From assembly GCA_001599815.1 (NCBI GenBank), contig BCIA01000001.1, positions 372,001-436,000 of the forward strand: 64,000 bases of DNA. The letters are read 5' to 3'. How positions within the stretch are numbered: the stretch's first letter is position 1; every line of letters begins with the position of its first letter. Shown piece after piece: positions 21,914 to 32,965 of the stretch. The position numbers and the translations under genes are program-made. The notes below the pieces were generated by a model. The model saw only the letters and a program-made list of their open reading frames with translations, did no database searches and was not told the DNA's origin. Source of the DNA: Furcasterigmium furcatum (taxonomy: Eukaryota; Ascomycota; Sordariomycetes; Glomerellales; Plectosphaerellaceae).

Positions 21914-23160
21914 ATGAGGTCTCAGCTTCTCCTCCTGGCTCTGACGGCGACGGCCAACCTCGTCATTGCGTCGCCCGCCGGGGACCAGCACTTCCCCCCC
22001 CCGATATGTCTCTTCTCGGAACTTCAAAGAGGACCAGTTGGTTTCCCTTCAGAAAGCCGCTGCCGGTATGCATGAATGAAACCCTGAGCCATGATACTTG
22101 TCACTTTTCTCGGCATCACTAACACGGGCGGACCTCCATAGACGCCACCAACTTCAACGTCACGCTTGCACAACAGACCCCCCACCAGGGCCGCTTCGAC
22201 TACGGCATGAAGTGGGTGACGCGTGCCACCGCCCTCCCGGCCCTGGGATATGCTCTCTACGGCCTCGCCGGCGACTGCAAGGAGTACTACGAGAACGGCG
22301 ACTCTGTCTCAGGCAACAGTTGCGTCGGCAACGCCGTCTGGACGGCCGTCTCAACCATCATGTGCATGGGGGCCTACAGCGAATGGGCCATCGAGTTTGG
22401 CAGGTACGGTCAAAGCTGGGCCATCAACAGGAACAACGAGATGGTCGGCCAGATGCTCAACGACCTCAACATCGGGCCTTACCTCCGCTCCGGGAACGAA
22501 GGTAACCCGAACCCGATGATGCGGAAGAAGGAGCTCGTCCTCCGCGAGGCCGAGGAGAAGCTTTCCGTCAAGCTGGGCCTCGAGACCAGGCACATCGGCA
22601 TGTGGGACGGGTCGATGACGGGGATCCCGACCAAGCGCGGGGCCAAGAAGCAGCGGCATCCCGTCTTCGCCTTCAAGCGCGACGGCCAGGACTACCACGT
22701 CGCCTTCATGGACGTCGACCCGGCCTCCGGCGAGGGCAAGATCAAGCTCGGCCACGGGCCCGGTCCGCGGACGGAGCTGAACAAGCGCCGCGATCTTCTC
22801 GAGGGCCGCCAGGACGGGCGGTATAACGAGCAGTACTTCGACCGCGGCGGCCCGGACGGGTTCGGCATGACGGCGCTCGGCGGAGACGAGGGCGACCTGA
22901 CCCTGGAGCCGGAGAACGACATGCAGTGGCTGCACGATGAGCTGTTATGCTCGCTCGAGGTCGACGGCCCCGGCAGCGGGCACAAGGGCCTGTGGTGGGG
23001 GATCCTGGACCACGAGCACCGCACGACGTACTCGATGGGGGCCCTTGCTGCGTTTGCGCCGGGCGTCGAGTCCATTATCGGCTACATGGACTACGAGGGA
23101 CACCTGTCCCAGGTGGATCAATGTTTGGTGGCGGATGACTTTTACGATCGGTCGTTGTGA
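21914..23160 (+). pseudogene. large secreted protein of unknown function, with a frameshift at a C9 run
   Basis: Exon 1 starts at ATG 21914 with a clear signal peptide (MRSQLLLLALTATANLVIA, then SPAGDQ). Exon 1 ends at 22065 (donor gtatgc) and exon 2 runs 22142..23160. The frame that leads through the splice (NFKEDQLVSLQKAAA then DATNFNVTLAQQ) is one base out from the ATG frame; the two meet at nine consecutive Cs (21994-22002). Losing one C would restore a single frame of about 389 residues. Exon 2 encodes a cysteine-bearing hydrophobic block (YALYGLAGDCKEYY, GNSCVGNAVW, STIMCMGAYSEW), basic and acidic linkers, and a C-terminal GLWWGILDHEHRTTYSMGA block that looks conserved. No domain is recognised. 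Either a sequencing error in a homopolymer or a true frameshift; otherwise the gene looks intact. Confidence 0.65.
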
Positions 23161-23604
23161 TGAACTGGAATGGAGGTACCAAATGCCTGACAGATGGCGA
23201 CAGCTGGTCGACTATCCCCTTTGCCTTAGCGGTAGAATAGCGGCTTCAGATCTTAGGACCAAAATGATGCATCTCAAGCGTACCCGTCGTGCCTGATGCC
23301 GCTTCAAATTGCCATAAATCAAGGACACCGCAACACGGGGTGGGGAGACTCCAGGGAGCAATCACGCTGCATCAAGGAACAGGGGGCAAACCCTGGTGAA
23401 GGAAGCACAGACTAAAAAAGAAGACAGCAAAAAACATACAACACCGGGTATTCGCTGGTCGTCACCGACCCAACTACTAATCCAGCCCTCACTGGCTTAT
23501 CTATGGGAGAGCGGACGGGATCCCGAGTTTTCCAGTGGGTATGGTCGTATGTGCTAAGACATGGCATAGCGCAGGTTTATGACGCTATTCCCATGAGGTA
23601 GTTA
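23161..23604. other. convergent intergenic region
   Basis: About 440 bp between two converging genes. No gene, repeat or RNA recognised. Confidence 0.5.
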
Positions 23605-26455
23605 TTACATGATGCCCTGCTCCCGCTGCCGCTGCTCTGCAGGAGTATGTCCAGCTGCGGCCTCCTCCTGCCGGCCTACTATACGACGCAGCACCAATGC
23701 CAGGTTGCTCATACTCCTCAGAGTTTGGGGATGGTCCGCCCCAAGCTTTGCCCGAAACTCTTCCAGCGACTGGACGATCAGCTTCTCGGCGTCTTCCCAG
23801 CGTCCGTCATCGCTGTAGAGCCCCGCGAGATTACTCCTGCTGTATGCCGTGTCGAGACCGTCGTCCGCGAGCCGAGCCTGGGGCGCCTTCAGCACCTGTT
23901 CAAGCAGTGCCCGAGCATCTTCCGGGCGGCCTAGTCTCCTGTACGTCCCGGCCAGGTTGCGCATGACTGTCAGTGTCGTATGATGGTCAACCCCCAGCTT
24001 CTGCTTGAAAGCCTCCAACACCTGGGCCTGCAGGGCCTCTGCCTCCTTCCACCGGTCCTGGCGCATGTATGTCACTGCCATGTTGTTCGTGTGGATCAAC
24101 ACTGTGGGATGGTCGGGGCCCAGCCTCCTCTTCGAAGCCTCCAACACCTGGAGCTGGAGTAGTTCGACCTCCTCCCACCGGCCCTGCCCCCCGAGAGTGA
24201 ATCCGAGGTAGCTCAGCGCAGCCGACACGTCGTCGTCATCAACCCCGAATTTCGTCGCGAAGGTCTCCATCAGCCGTGTGTAGATCTCCACGGCCTCGCC
24301 GTACCTGCCCTGGCAATGATATATCTGTGCCAGGTTTCTCATGCTGACGAGCCTGCTGCGGTCGTCGGTGGTGCACCCCTCCGCCTCGTGAGCCTCCAAG
24401 ACCCGCACCGCGAGCACCTCGGCCTCTTTATATCGAGCCTGAAGCTGCAGCGCGTTGACCAGGTTGTGCATGCTGGCCAAGGTCTCGCGATGTTCCTCGC
24501 CGAGGATGGTCTTTCGGACCTCCAGGGCATCTCCCGCCAGCTCTGACGCCCTGCGATACTCGCCCATCGCCATCATGTACTGCGACACATTCATCACCAG
24601 TGTGGTTCTTCCGAGCCGGTCAGCCTCCTCTGCCGGCTCGGAGTACACCACGGACTGGACGTGAGGGAGCAGCCTCTGGCACTCTTCCCAAGTATCCAGC
24701 CTGCCCGATGGAAAATGCTTCGCGGCCAAGCGGATGAAGAGGCTCTCCCATCGCTTCTGGTCTCCGAACTCGGAGATCCACGCGCGAGTGCAAAACTGCA
24801 CCAGGGAGTGCATCTCGCAGAGCCCCATGTCCGCGAAGGTGACCAGCGAGTAGCCCTGGAGGACATCCATATCGTCCTCGAAGTCTTCACACTGGTCGTC
24901 CCGGGCCTCTGCGTCGTCGTCATACCCGTGCAGCATTCTCTCGGGGATGTTCTGGGGCTGGAAGCAGCTCATCAGCGAGAGTAGGTTGGAGGCCCGTGGA
25001 TGGTCCCGTCGGATCTGTTCGAATGTGACCTGCCAGGTCACGGCCACGGAATTCGACACGTCGGGGTGCCGCCGGAGATCCCCCTTGTCGCTGCGCAGCA
25101 GGCTGTCCTTCCGCTTCTCGCTCCCGCGGAACTCATCCACGTACGAGTGCATGGTTACCCGCGGGCCGCGGCGGTTGATATACGCCGCCGCCTGGTTCAA
25201 GGCCAGCGGGATGCGGTCGAGGGTCTGGGCTAGGTCAAGAGCCGCGTCCTTCTCCACGTCGTTGAGTTTATTGCGGAGGAGCTGGAGTGCTTGCTCGTCG
25301 TCCATTGCCGGAATCCGCAAGATTGCTGTTCTAGTACTGGAGCTTGTGAGTTTCTCCGCGGCATCCAGACTGCGCGACGTGAATAGGATCTTCCCCTTCG
25401 TCGTGGGCAGGTATACCGCCCTCGAAGTGTCATCGGCGCTGCTTTCAGGGAAGAATGTGCTGGGGTCATCCGCGTTATCGACGATCATCAGCCACGAGCT
25501 CGCGTTGTCTTCGCCCTGGAGCCAGTCGCGCACGAGTGCGAGGATGTTGACCTCGGGGTCGTGGCGGCAAGGAAGCAGCAGGGCGTCCGCAAGGGCACGA
25601 TACGATTCCTCGAACGTCGCCCGGCTGCGGCCGTGGACCCAGAAGACGCTGGTATCGGGAGACTGGGCATGGACCTCATGTGCGAACTGAATTGCCAGCT
25701 GGGACTTTCTATCGCCTCGTTAGCCAGGCCCCCTAATATGGACTGAGAGCGGGCATGGTCTTATCTCGTACCCAAAGCCTCCCATGCCCACCAGAGCCAT
25801 TCGCTGGTGATCGGGGCTTTCGAACTGATCCATGATCCAAGTCCAGATAGTAGGACGGCGAACAAAATGAAGATCGGACGGGAATGGAACGACGAAATGA
25901 GGCTTCCGCGCTGTTGCTACATCCTCATCTTGTTGAACTTTTAGATTCTTGAGTCTCTGTTGGATGTCAATGAGCACAGCCCTGGCGAAGCGGTCAGTCA
26001 GTCAAATTGACCTTGAGACATCGCATGGCTGGACGCACGCCTGGTCGATCTGGAGGCCGAGGGAGATGACTCTCCCGTAGCGATCCAGGTTATCGACAGC
26101 CTGATTGACCTCCTTGCTGGTGAACGGCCATTTCAGCGCGCGGAGGCCGAACCGGCGCATCGCCTGGCGCGTTCCGCTCGGCGCGAGCTTATCCTCCAGC
26201 TTCTGCAGCTCCGCGGCGCACTCGTGGAACGACTCGATGAGTTCCTGAGACGTATCGAGGGAACCGGCGCTGGGCCCGTCCGCCAGGCGCTTCGCAGCCT
26301 GTAAAATGGTGTTTAGCTGCTTGACATGGCTGTGGAGGCGCTCGATGTCTGTCCGGGCGCCGACGACCTCTTTGGAGTATCGGAGACACAGGGCTGCTAC
26401 TTTGGCGGAGGTCGACGACGGCGATGATGTTCGCCGCGGCCCCGAGGCCCTCCAT
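23605..26455 (-). pseudogene. fungal STAND/NLR protein: Helo-like N-terminus, NB-ARC, TPR; apparent frameshift
   Basis: Exons 26455..26039, 25981..25772 and 25708..23605. The N-terminal ~130 residues (MEGLGAAANIIAVVDL, then SAKVAALCLRYSKEVVGARTD) match the Helo-like N-terminal domain of fungal STAND proteins. The NB-ARC follows: a P-loop GMGGFGKSQ is formed only after splicing exon 2 to 3, and WLMIVDNADD is Walker B. The C-terminal ~400 residues are about seven 42-residue kinesin-light-chain-type TPR units (for example GEEHRETLASMHNLVNAL, GPDHPTVLIHTNNMAVTY). Such proteins act in fungal non-self recognition and programmed cell death. The ATG frame and the SAKVAAL frame do not agree: between them the DNA has GACCTCCGCC where GACCTCTCCGCC would be expected, a 2-base loss at about 26407-26410. 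No intron can bridge so short a gap. Otherwise the gene is open to its stop. Confidence 0.82.
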
Positions 26456-26986
26456 GGCGAATGTCCAGTATCGGGGGTTGTGTCGGGCGGAAACCGAGAC
26501 GATCTGGTGATGATGGAGGGGGCAGAGCACCACCCACTGCACGAACAGGCTGAGCTTTGAGAATCTACGATTGGACCATTCATCCCGTGCCCAGTCGGGC
26601 TTGCAGGCAGCCCGACCACCTGAGCCTGCCTCTCTTGTCGATCCGATAGTCAACACCATGTTTGGCTGCGAGCTGTCACGTCAATATCGGAGATGTCCTC
26701 ATATTCATCCGTCACCTGTCTCATGATACCCCTGCCTGACCGGTCCTGTCCGACATGGCATCAAGCAAAACGCCACCCCGGCTCAATAAAAAGCGCAGAC
26801 GTGCAGTCGTACATGTGACAGAGGGCCCTTGTTTACATTCCCTGGCTCCCCCTCGAGCCTCGCTAACGCCGATATCCTTCCGAAACGTCGCCATGCAGAC
26901 GACGCGGCGCAAAAAGAAAAGAAACCCAAAACCAGAAATATTTGTACATGCGAGGGTTGTGTTTGCCCGCCTATCGACAGCTACCA
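26456..26986. other. intergenic region
   Basis: Upstream of the NLR gene and downstream of INP1. An open frame extending the NLR frame to 26619 translates to atypical, Ser/Pro-rich text and is not taken as coding. No other gene seen. Confidence 0.5.
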
Positions 26987-29830
26987 TTAGTCGACCTCCC
27001 AGCCACGACCTGTACCGGAGTGGCTGACGCTGCGATCGCCTCCGGGGCGCGCGCCCTCGGACGGCTGCAGGTAGTACTCGTCGTCGTCGCCGCTGAGCTC
27101 GCCGTCCGAGTAGTCCCACTGGACGGGGATGGCCTCGCCCCCCTCGCCGTATCCGAAAACCATGCCGCGCCACTCGCCCGCCGCGATCTTGGCCGCCACG
27201 CGAAGCATGAGGTTGATGAGGTGACTGGGCGGGCTGAGGAGGATCTCGCAGGTCTTCGCGACGATGGCCATGGGCACTCTGCGCACGAGCTCGAGGGGGC
27301 TGCGATTCGGCCTTCGTCGTGATGTCGCAGACGTGGGCGAGAAGAGGTTGGCGGCCGGGGGCAGGGGCGACAACGCCCGCCGGCTCATTGTGCTTGTGGT
27401 GGCTCGGTGTCGGGCCTCCGAGCGCTTAGGTGCCAACGCCGTCGAGGTAGCCTCGGGCTCGTCAAGCTTGTCGGGGTATTCTCCGATCACCACGTCAGGG
27501 GCTGTGGCCGCGCTCTCCTGCGAGCTGTCCTGGGTGCCAGACGAGGCCACGTCCCAGGTGCGACGCGTCTCGGGCGTCACGGTCAGGTCGGACATCTCAT
27601 ACCGCGATACTCTCTTCGGCATGAGAATGTTGTTGTGAGGGTAGGGAAACGTGGATGGGGTGGTAGGGTCCGAGGCAGGGGGAGACGGAGGGAGCGGAGT
27701 GATGGGCGAGTGCCACGATTGCACGCTGTGGAACGAGTCTTGCGAGCCCGTTGGTGACGACGACTCGGTGGACTGCTCTGGCTGCTGGGTAGGGCTTCGC
27801 TTCGACGCAGCCGACTTGGACGGCGGTGATGTGACCAGAGTCAGCTGCGGAGGAACCGCGAGAGAGCGGCTCCCGTGGAACGCACGCAGCTTCTTCTTCC
27901 GCCGTGCTCCGATCGTGCCGCTTCCCTCGTGAGTTTCGGCTTCCGAGGGGCCTGCAGTCAAGGCCTCCTCCTGAGAGCCGGATAGAGACAACTCGTCGCT
28001 GGAAGAATGGGACTTCTTGTCTTCCTCAGGTGCGAGATCGGGTGGCGTCTCAAAAGTGACTCTCGAGGCAACGTCCAGGCTAGTTAATGTGCCGGCGGCG
28101 GATTTCTGGTCGTAAGGTCGGATGCCATCGAACTTGTCGCTGATGAGAGACAGCCTCTTGGTCGCGGTGGCAAGCGCACGTGGTTCAGGCTGCTCGTCCG
28201 AGCGATGATCGTTCAGACTGGAGGGTCGGTCGTCATCGAGCTTGGAGATGTCCTCCGTGGCTCTGGCAGATTCTGTTCTTGCTGTCTTTTCGGTCATGGA
28301 TGGACTTGACGCGACCTCAGCAACAGGAACCGACGATGCCTTGGAGGTATCATCCTTTGCCACCAGGTGGTTTGCATCAGAGTCGCCGACCTCGCCCTTC
28401 TCGGCCACGGACGTCTCCCCCTGAAGATCCTCCTCCACAGGTGGTACGCCACTCTCCCCAGTGATGCCCTCATCCTTGGGCTCTGTGACCTCAGATATTA
28501 GAAATGTATCCATAGAATGCGCAGACCAAGGCTCTTCCTCGAGCGGCGATTGTGCCGGTTCCATGTCCTTGGGGGTATCGACAGAATGTGCGGACCAGGG
28601 CTCCTCGAACTCGGTGATGGTCTCTGAAGGCAGGACCTCGACATCCTCAGTTATTGCTTCGAGGACAGCTTCTTCAGGTTCCTCCTCAATCTTTTCGATT
28701 AGCGCTTCTAGCGGTAGGTCTTCGGATACCTCATCGATGCCGTCAAGGGGTGATTCTAGAGCTTCATCCGCGTCTGTATGGCTGACGTTTTCGAGGACGG
28801 ACGTTTCTGCTTCCGGCGCCACCTTAACATCTGGCGCGACATCTTCTGCTGTTGAAATCGAGGGCTCAGATTGAGGAGCGGCGACATCGACGTCTTCCCG
28901 AGCCAGTGTTCTTCCTCGGGCTTCCTCGGTGCGGTCGTCGTCGAAGGGGCTGGCAACTGATGCCTCTGGCTCTATCTCTGTCTCTGCTTCAGCGGGCCTC
29001 GAAGTCGACTCGCTTCTCGTCCGGCTGCCATTGTCTTCGCTATCTGACGACTCCTTCAGCAGTGTCCGCTCCCAGCCAGCAGATGACCGGCGCGCCAGTG
29101 ACTTCTTCTCGGCCGACCTCAACGACTTGGGCGTCGGCGTCGGAGACGTGCTGAACTCGGGCGTGGACAGGGGCGGCAGAGGCCCATACACGGGCATCCA
29201 CGGCTTCTTCACGACGGGCGTCGACGGCCGCTCTGGTAGTTGCACGGTGAAGGCCCTTTTGAACGGGCAGGGCGTCTTTTCGAACTGCAGGATCTGGTCG
29301 AGGACGACACGCAGGGCCTGCGCGAGATCCTGCTCGTGGGGACTCTCGATCGGCACCTCGATCCTCCAGTAGTTTGGCCTCCGGATCTGCAGGACGAACT
29401 TGCTGGAAACCTCGTCGATGCACCAGCATTGGCTCTTGGGGAGGATCGGCTGAAGGGCGGAGCCGCAGTTGAGGAAGGCGACCGATCCGGGGGCGCGGTA
29501 GATTCTGAAGGGTCCTGTTTGCGCATTGTCAGTATTTCGATGCTGGGGATAGTAAACAAAGAGTCACTGACCAACAGCGATGGTCCTCTCCAGTCCTGAT
29601 GACCATGCCAGCGAGCCCGGTTCCTCGTCCGGTTGTGCGCGACCTGGGCTTCGTGCTCTCCCCCGCCCCTGGGCTGAGAAGGCAATAATTCTTGCGTTTG
29701 GGTGGTTGTACAGGGTCTCGACCAGGCCGTTTGTTGACGACGACGACGGCAGATCAGCTGTTCTTGCAACCGGCGCCGTCATGACCCGGCGGGGGGCCGG
29801 GAAGGACGTCCTCGTGGACGTCTCCATCAT
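26987..29830 (-). CDS. INP1: inheritance of peroxisomes protein 1 (Inp1-like)
   Basis: Two exons, 29830..29572 and 29514..26987 (928 residues, one 57-bp intron). Inp1 tethers peroxisomes at the cell cortex so that some stay in the mother cell (known from yeast). The conserved Inp1 region is at residues about 35-180: GLVETLYNHPNARIIAFSA, GSLAWSSGLERTIAVGPFRIYRAPGSVAFLNCG across the splice junction, then CWCIDEVSSKFVLQIRRPNYWRIEVPIE. The middle is long, acidic and disordered (many E/D/S/T). The C-terminus has a short conserved block, ELVRRVPMAIVAKTCEILLSPPSHLINLMLRVAAKIAAGEWRG, also seen in filamentous-fungal Inp1. Start chosen at the first of two adjacent ATGs (MMETSTRTSFP); the open frame reaches further upstream without an ATG. 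Confidence 0.88.
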
Positions 29831-31089
29831 GTTGTTGTCGTCGGTCGAGTCCGCGGTTGATAAGGCCAAGAAAAGGGCTTATCCTCGCGAAAGGCCGAGG
29901 GAATCCGTGATCATGTCGTCGGGAGATTCGGTGGCATGACAGATGGGAGGGTGCGCACCCCTCGTTTCTGGCGCTTGTTTGGTCCGTTCGATCCCTAGTC
30001 AGCGAGGGCTCGTTCCAGGCGCTCAGCTGAGGAATGCTTCCGGCGACCGTGAGACCGTTCGTGGCCAAGGCGGGTGAGCTGAGACAGGGGCGGCTCCCTC
30101 TGCTGCTGAATGTCTCTCCGTCGGCCAGGGGCGCGCTCTCTTCGATGGAGATGGGGCGCCGTTGAAGGGTTCTCCGTCGAGATGGAGTTTTCGGGAGGAG
30201 GGGGGAGGTCCAAAACTGACGAGAAGCTGAGCAAGGTCCGGCGGCTGGGATGGGAGCTTGGGGGTGACGGGGGATGGACGTGGATCCGCGCGGGTCCAGT
30301 GTGTTTGTTGCCCGGTGAGTGATCAGTTTCCAGGCGGGTGGGCCCCTGGACAGCTTTGGGTTAGCCTGCTGCCATTTAGGGCGATTGTAGGCTCCCATCT
30401 TGGGAGAAGGTTCATCATTTTGGTTGCCAACGGTCCTCGAGAGATTCTCCTACCCACATAGCGCTATCAGAGTGCTTGTAAGCCGGGGTGTATCTGTGTT
30501 TCCGAAGTTCCATCAGGTTTCTCGAATTATCATGATAGGCTGGAGGCGACGTGCAGGTGCATGACAGGACGGGAACCCGTGCATCTGCAGCCGTCCAAGG
30601 GTCAAATAACAGACGGTCCGGCCCGGAACTCGAAGTCTTGAAAAACTGCGCGGGTTGCTTAAACAATTGAGAAGGTGTCTCTGTTCAATTGAGAGAATCA
30701 AGCAATCCTCAGATAAATCGCGATATTGTAAAACAACTAACTACATCTTATCGGTCAAGCAGCAAATGTCCGGGTGAGGAATCGGCATGGTCTTTCATTC
30801 ACCGGGGCAGGGAAGCCCCGACTCGGGTTACCGCGGTCAACCGTTGAGAACACCGCTAAAACGCTCCCCGGGTTTGGCGGGGGCGCACGAGCCACCCAGC
30901 TGGCGACGCCCTGCCACGTTCGGTCTTCTCGGGACCGCATCCCAGCTGCTGCTGTCGTCATCGGCCGCCCAAGCTCCCGCAGCCAGCCATCACAAAAGTG
31001 TCCGAGTAGAAAGCTGAAGGCTGCCCTCGGTGCCCAAACACCACCCTCCCTACTTACAGAACTAATCCAGCACCACCTTACTGCCGACC
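29831..31089. other. divergent promoter region, INP1 and UsgS-like gene
   Basis: About 1.26 kb between two divergent starts. An AT-richer stretch lies at about 30470-30760. Open frames of 60-210 codons on the minus strand carry no domain. No RNA gene or repeat recognised. Confidence 0.5.
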
Positions 31090-32432
31090 ATGGACTCGAG
31101 CGAGAAGCTTCACATAGACAAGGAGAAGCTCAAGAAGCAGTTCGACGTCTCCCACTTCGGCCTCAACGCCGTCTTGCGGGGCATCCAGCTGACCTTCGTC
31201 GGCGGTGAGATTCAGCTCCCAACCAGAGATTCCGGGACACTGCTGACAGCCCGCAGCTCAGAGAGCTCTGCAGAACCCTGATATCTTTACCTCCGAGCAC
31301 TACAAGCAGGCCGCCGCCGCCGTTGTTGCCGGCCTCGCCATCCGCCTCGTCGTGTCCGTCCCTGTACGCTGCCTCTCCCGAGTGTCGCGTGCCCCTCTCT
31401 GGCTATGGAACCGCGGCGACTGACAAGGGTTTTGATACAGGTTATCGGGGTCAGAGTCTTACTATGGTTCCTCTCGTTCTTCCTGGACCTCCAATCCGCG
31501 ACGTGGGACGACAACGTCGTGGAGGGCCTCAACTTCATCGAGGAATATGTCCTCCAGGTGCCCTTCTTCCTCATGACCCTCATGCGCTACGTCACGCCTA
31601 CACTAGATAACCTGTGCGTCTCCCCGTCAACTCTTCCCCGTGACCACGCTGACAGACAGCCATCCGCAGCTTCATGAACTCCCTCCAATGGGTAGACATG
31701 ACCTACGTCCAGAAACACAAGGGCGAGAGCCCCAACGCCCTCCGCGACATGTACTACCCCAACCTGACTGTGTATAAGAAGAGCGACGGCAGCACGCACT
31801 CAACCAGCACCGCAGAGGCCATCTCCATGTTCCTCTACCGCTTCGCCCGCAAAGGCGGCATCTCTCTTGCCATCTTCGCCCTGTCGTTCCTCCCGCTCGT
31901 CGGCCGGTTCGTGCTGCCCGCGGCCAGTTTCTACACCTTCAACAAGGCGGTCGGTCTCGGTCCCGCGTCGGTCATCTTCGGCACCGGTCTGCTCCTCCCG
32001 AAGCGCTACATCGTCATATTCCTGCAGAGCTACTTCGCCTCGCGGACCCTGATGCGAGAGCTCCTCGAGCCCTACTTCTCGAGGATCCGCTTCACCAAGG
32101 AGGAGAAGAAGAAGTGGTTCCGCAACCGCGAGGGTATTCTCTTCGGTTTCGCCATCGGTTTCTACACCCTCATCAAGATTCCTCTCGTCGGAGTCTTGGT
32201 CTACGGAATCGCCGAGGCCTCCGCCGCCTACCTGATCACCAAGATCACTGACCCCCCTCCGCCGCCCAGCGAGTCTGCCGGGTTCGCGGCCAAGCAGGTG
32301 GAGTGGAAGAACGCGCACGAGTTCCTGAACCTGTCGCTGGACAACCTGGACGCCATTCACCTGAAGCGTCGCAGCTCCTCATCCGTGCAGGCCGAAGCTC
32401 CCGCTGCTTCGCCGGCCGAGAAGTCGGAGTAA
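31090..32432 (+). CDS. UsgS-like multi-pass membrane protein
   Basis: Four exons: 31090..31204, 31257..31363, 31441..31613, 31670..32432 (385 residues; introns 52, 77 and 56 bp, all GT-AG and in phase). The spliced protein reads MDSSEKLHIDKEKLKKQFDV..FGLNAVLRGIQLTFVGAQRALQNPDIF, then a hydrophobic segment (AAAVVAGLAIRLVVSVPV), then LLWFLSFFLDLQ. Exon 4 has the main membrane region: ISLAIFALSFLPLVGRFVLPAASFYTFNKAVG, VIFGTGLLLPKRYIVIFLQSYF and FGFAIGFYTLIKIPLVGVLVYGIAEASAAYL. Filamentous-fungal homologues are annotated as transmembrane protein UsgS; no molecular function is established to my knowledge. The C-terminus is a cytosolic, Ser/Ala/Pro-rich tail. The reading of exon joins is well supported by continuity of the helices. 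Confidence 0.85.
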
Positions 32433-32965
32433 GATTAAAACGGCCACGATCAGTCGCTCGGATATCTCCCGGAGTCATGCTCCGCGGACGCAACAATCCC
32501 AGCTCGAAACGAATATTCATTACGTAGCGATGTGATAGGCACATTTTGGCCGAGATCATCGCTGGCCAGTGGAACGTTGGCCGCCGGCCGAGCTCTCCTC
32601 ATGCACCTGCGCCGAGGCGTGCGGGGGCGCCGCGCGATAAGCTTCCAAGCTATGCCCAACCGTAGCTCCAGCCCGCGGCGGCGCTTCTTTCATCTGCAGC
32701 AGGTTCCGCCGCGCGAGTCGTCGTATCTCCAACTCCCGATAATGCATGCGCGCGCGCTGTTGTTGGAGGCTCGCCCTGGGCGCCATCATGCTGAGCAGGG
32801 AAAAGGCGGGGTAAAGCAATGAGTTGGTATATAGTATGGGCATTGGATGAATACCTACTGGGTAGTCTGTGATCAAAGTATCACCTCAAGACACACATTG
32901 CTCTCGCAGTGCAGAATATCACCTCGTCGTCCTCAAGCATCTGATTTGATCCGTCTCTGCTTACC
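32433..32965. other. intergenic region
   Basis: 3' region of the UsgS-like gene and promoter of the formamidase gene. No gene recognised. Confidence 0.5.

Noticed and set aside
26456..26619. In-frame extension of the NLR frame (MVGLPASPTGHGMNG..)
   Set aside because: Unlike any Helo-like N-terminus, while MEGLGAAANIIAVVDL in the adjacent frame matches; the extension is a by-product of the frameshift.
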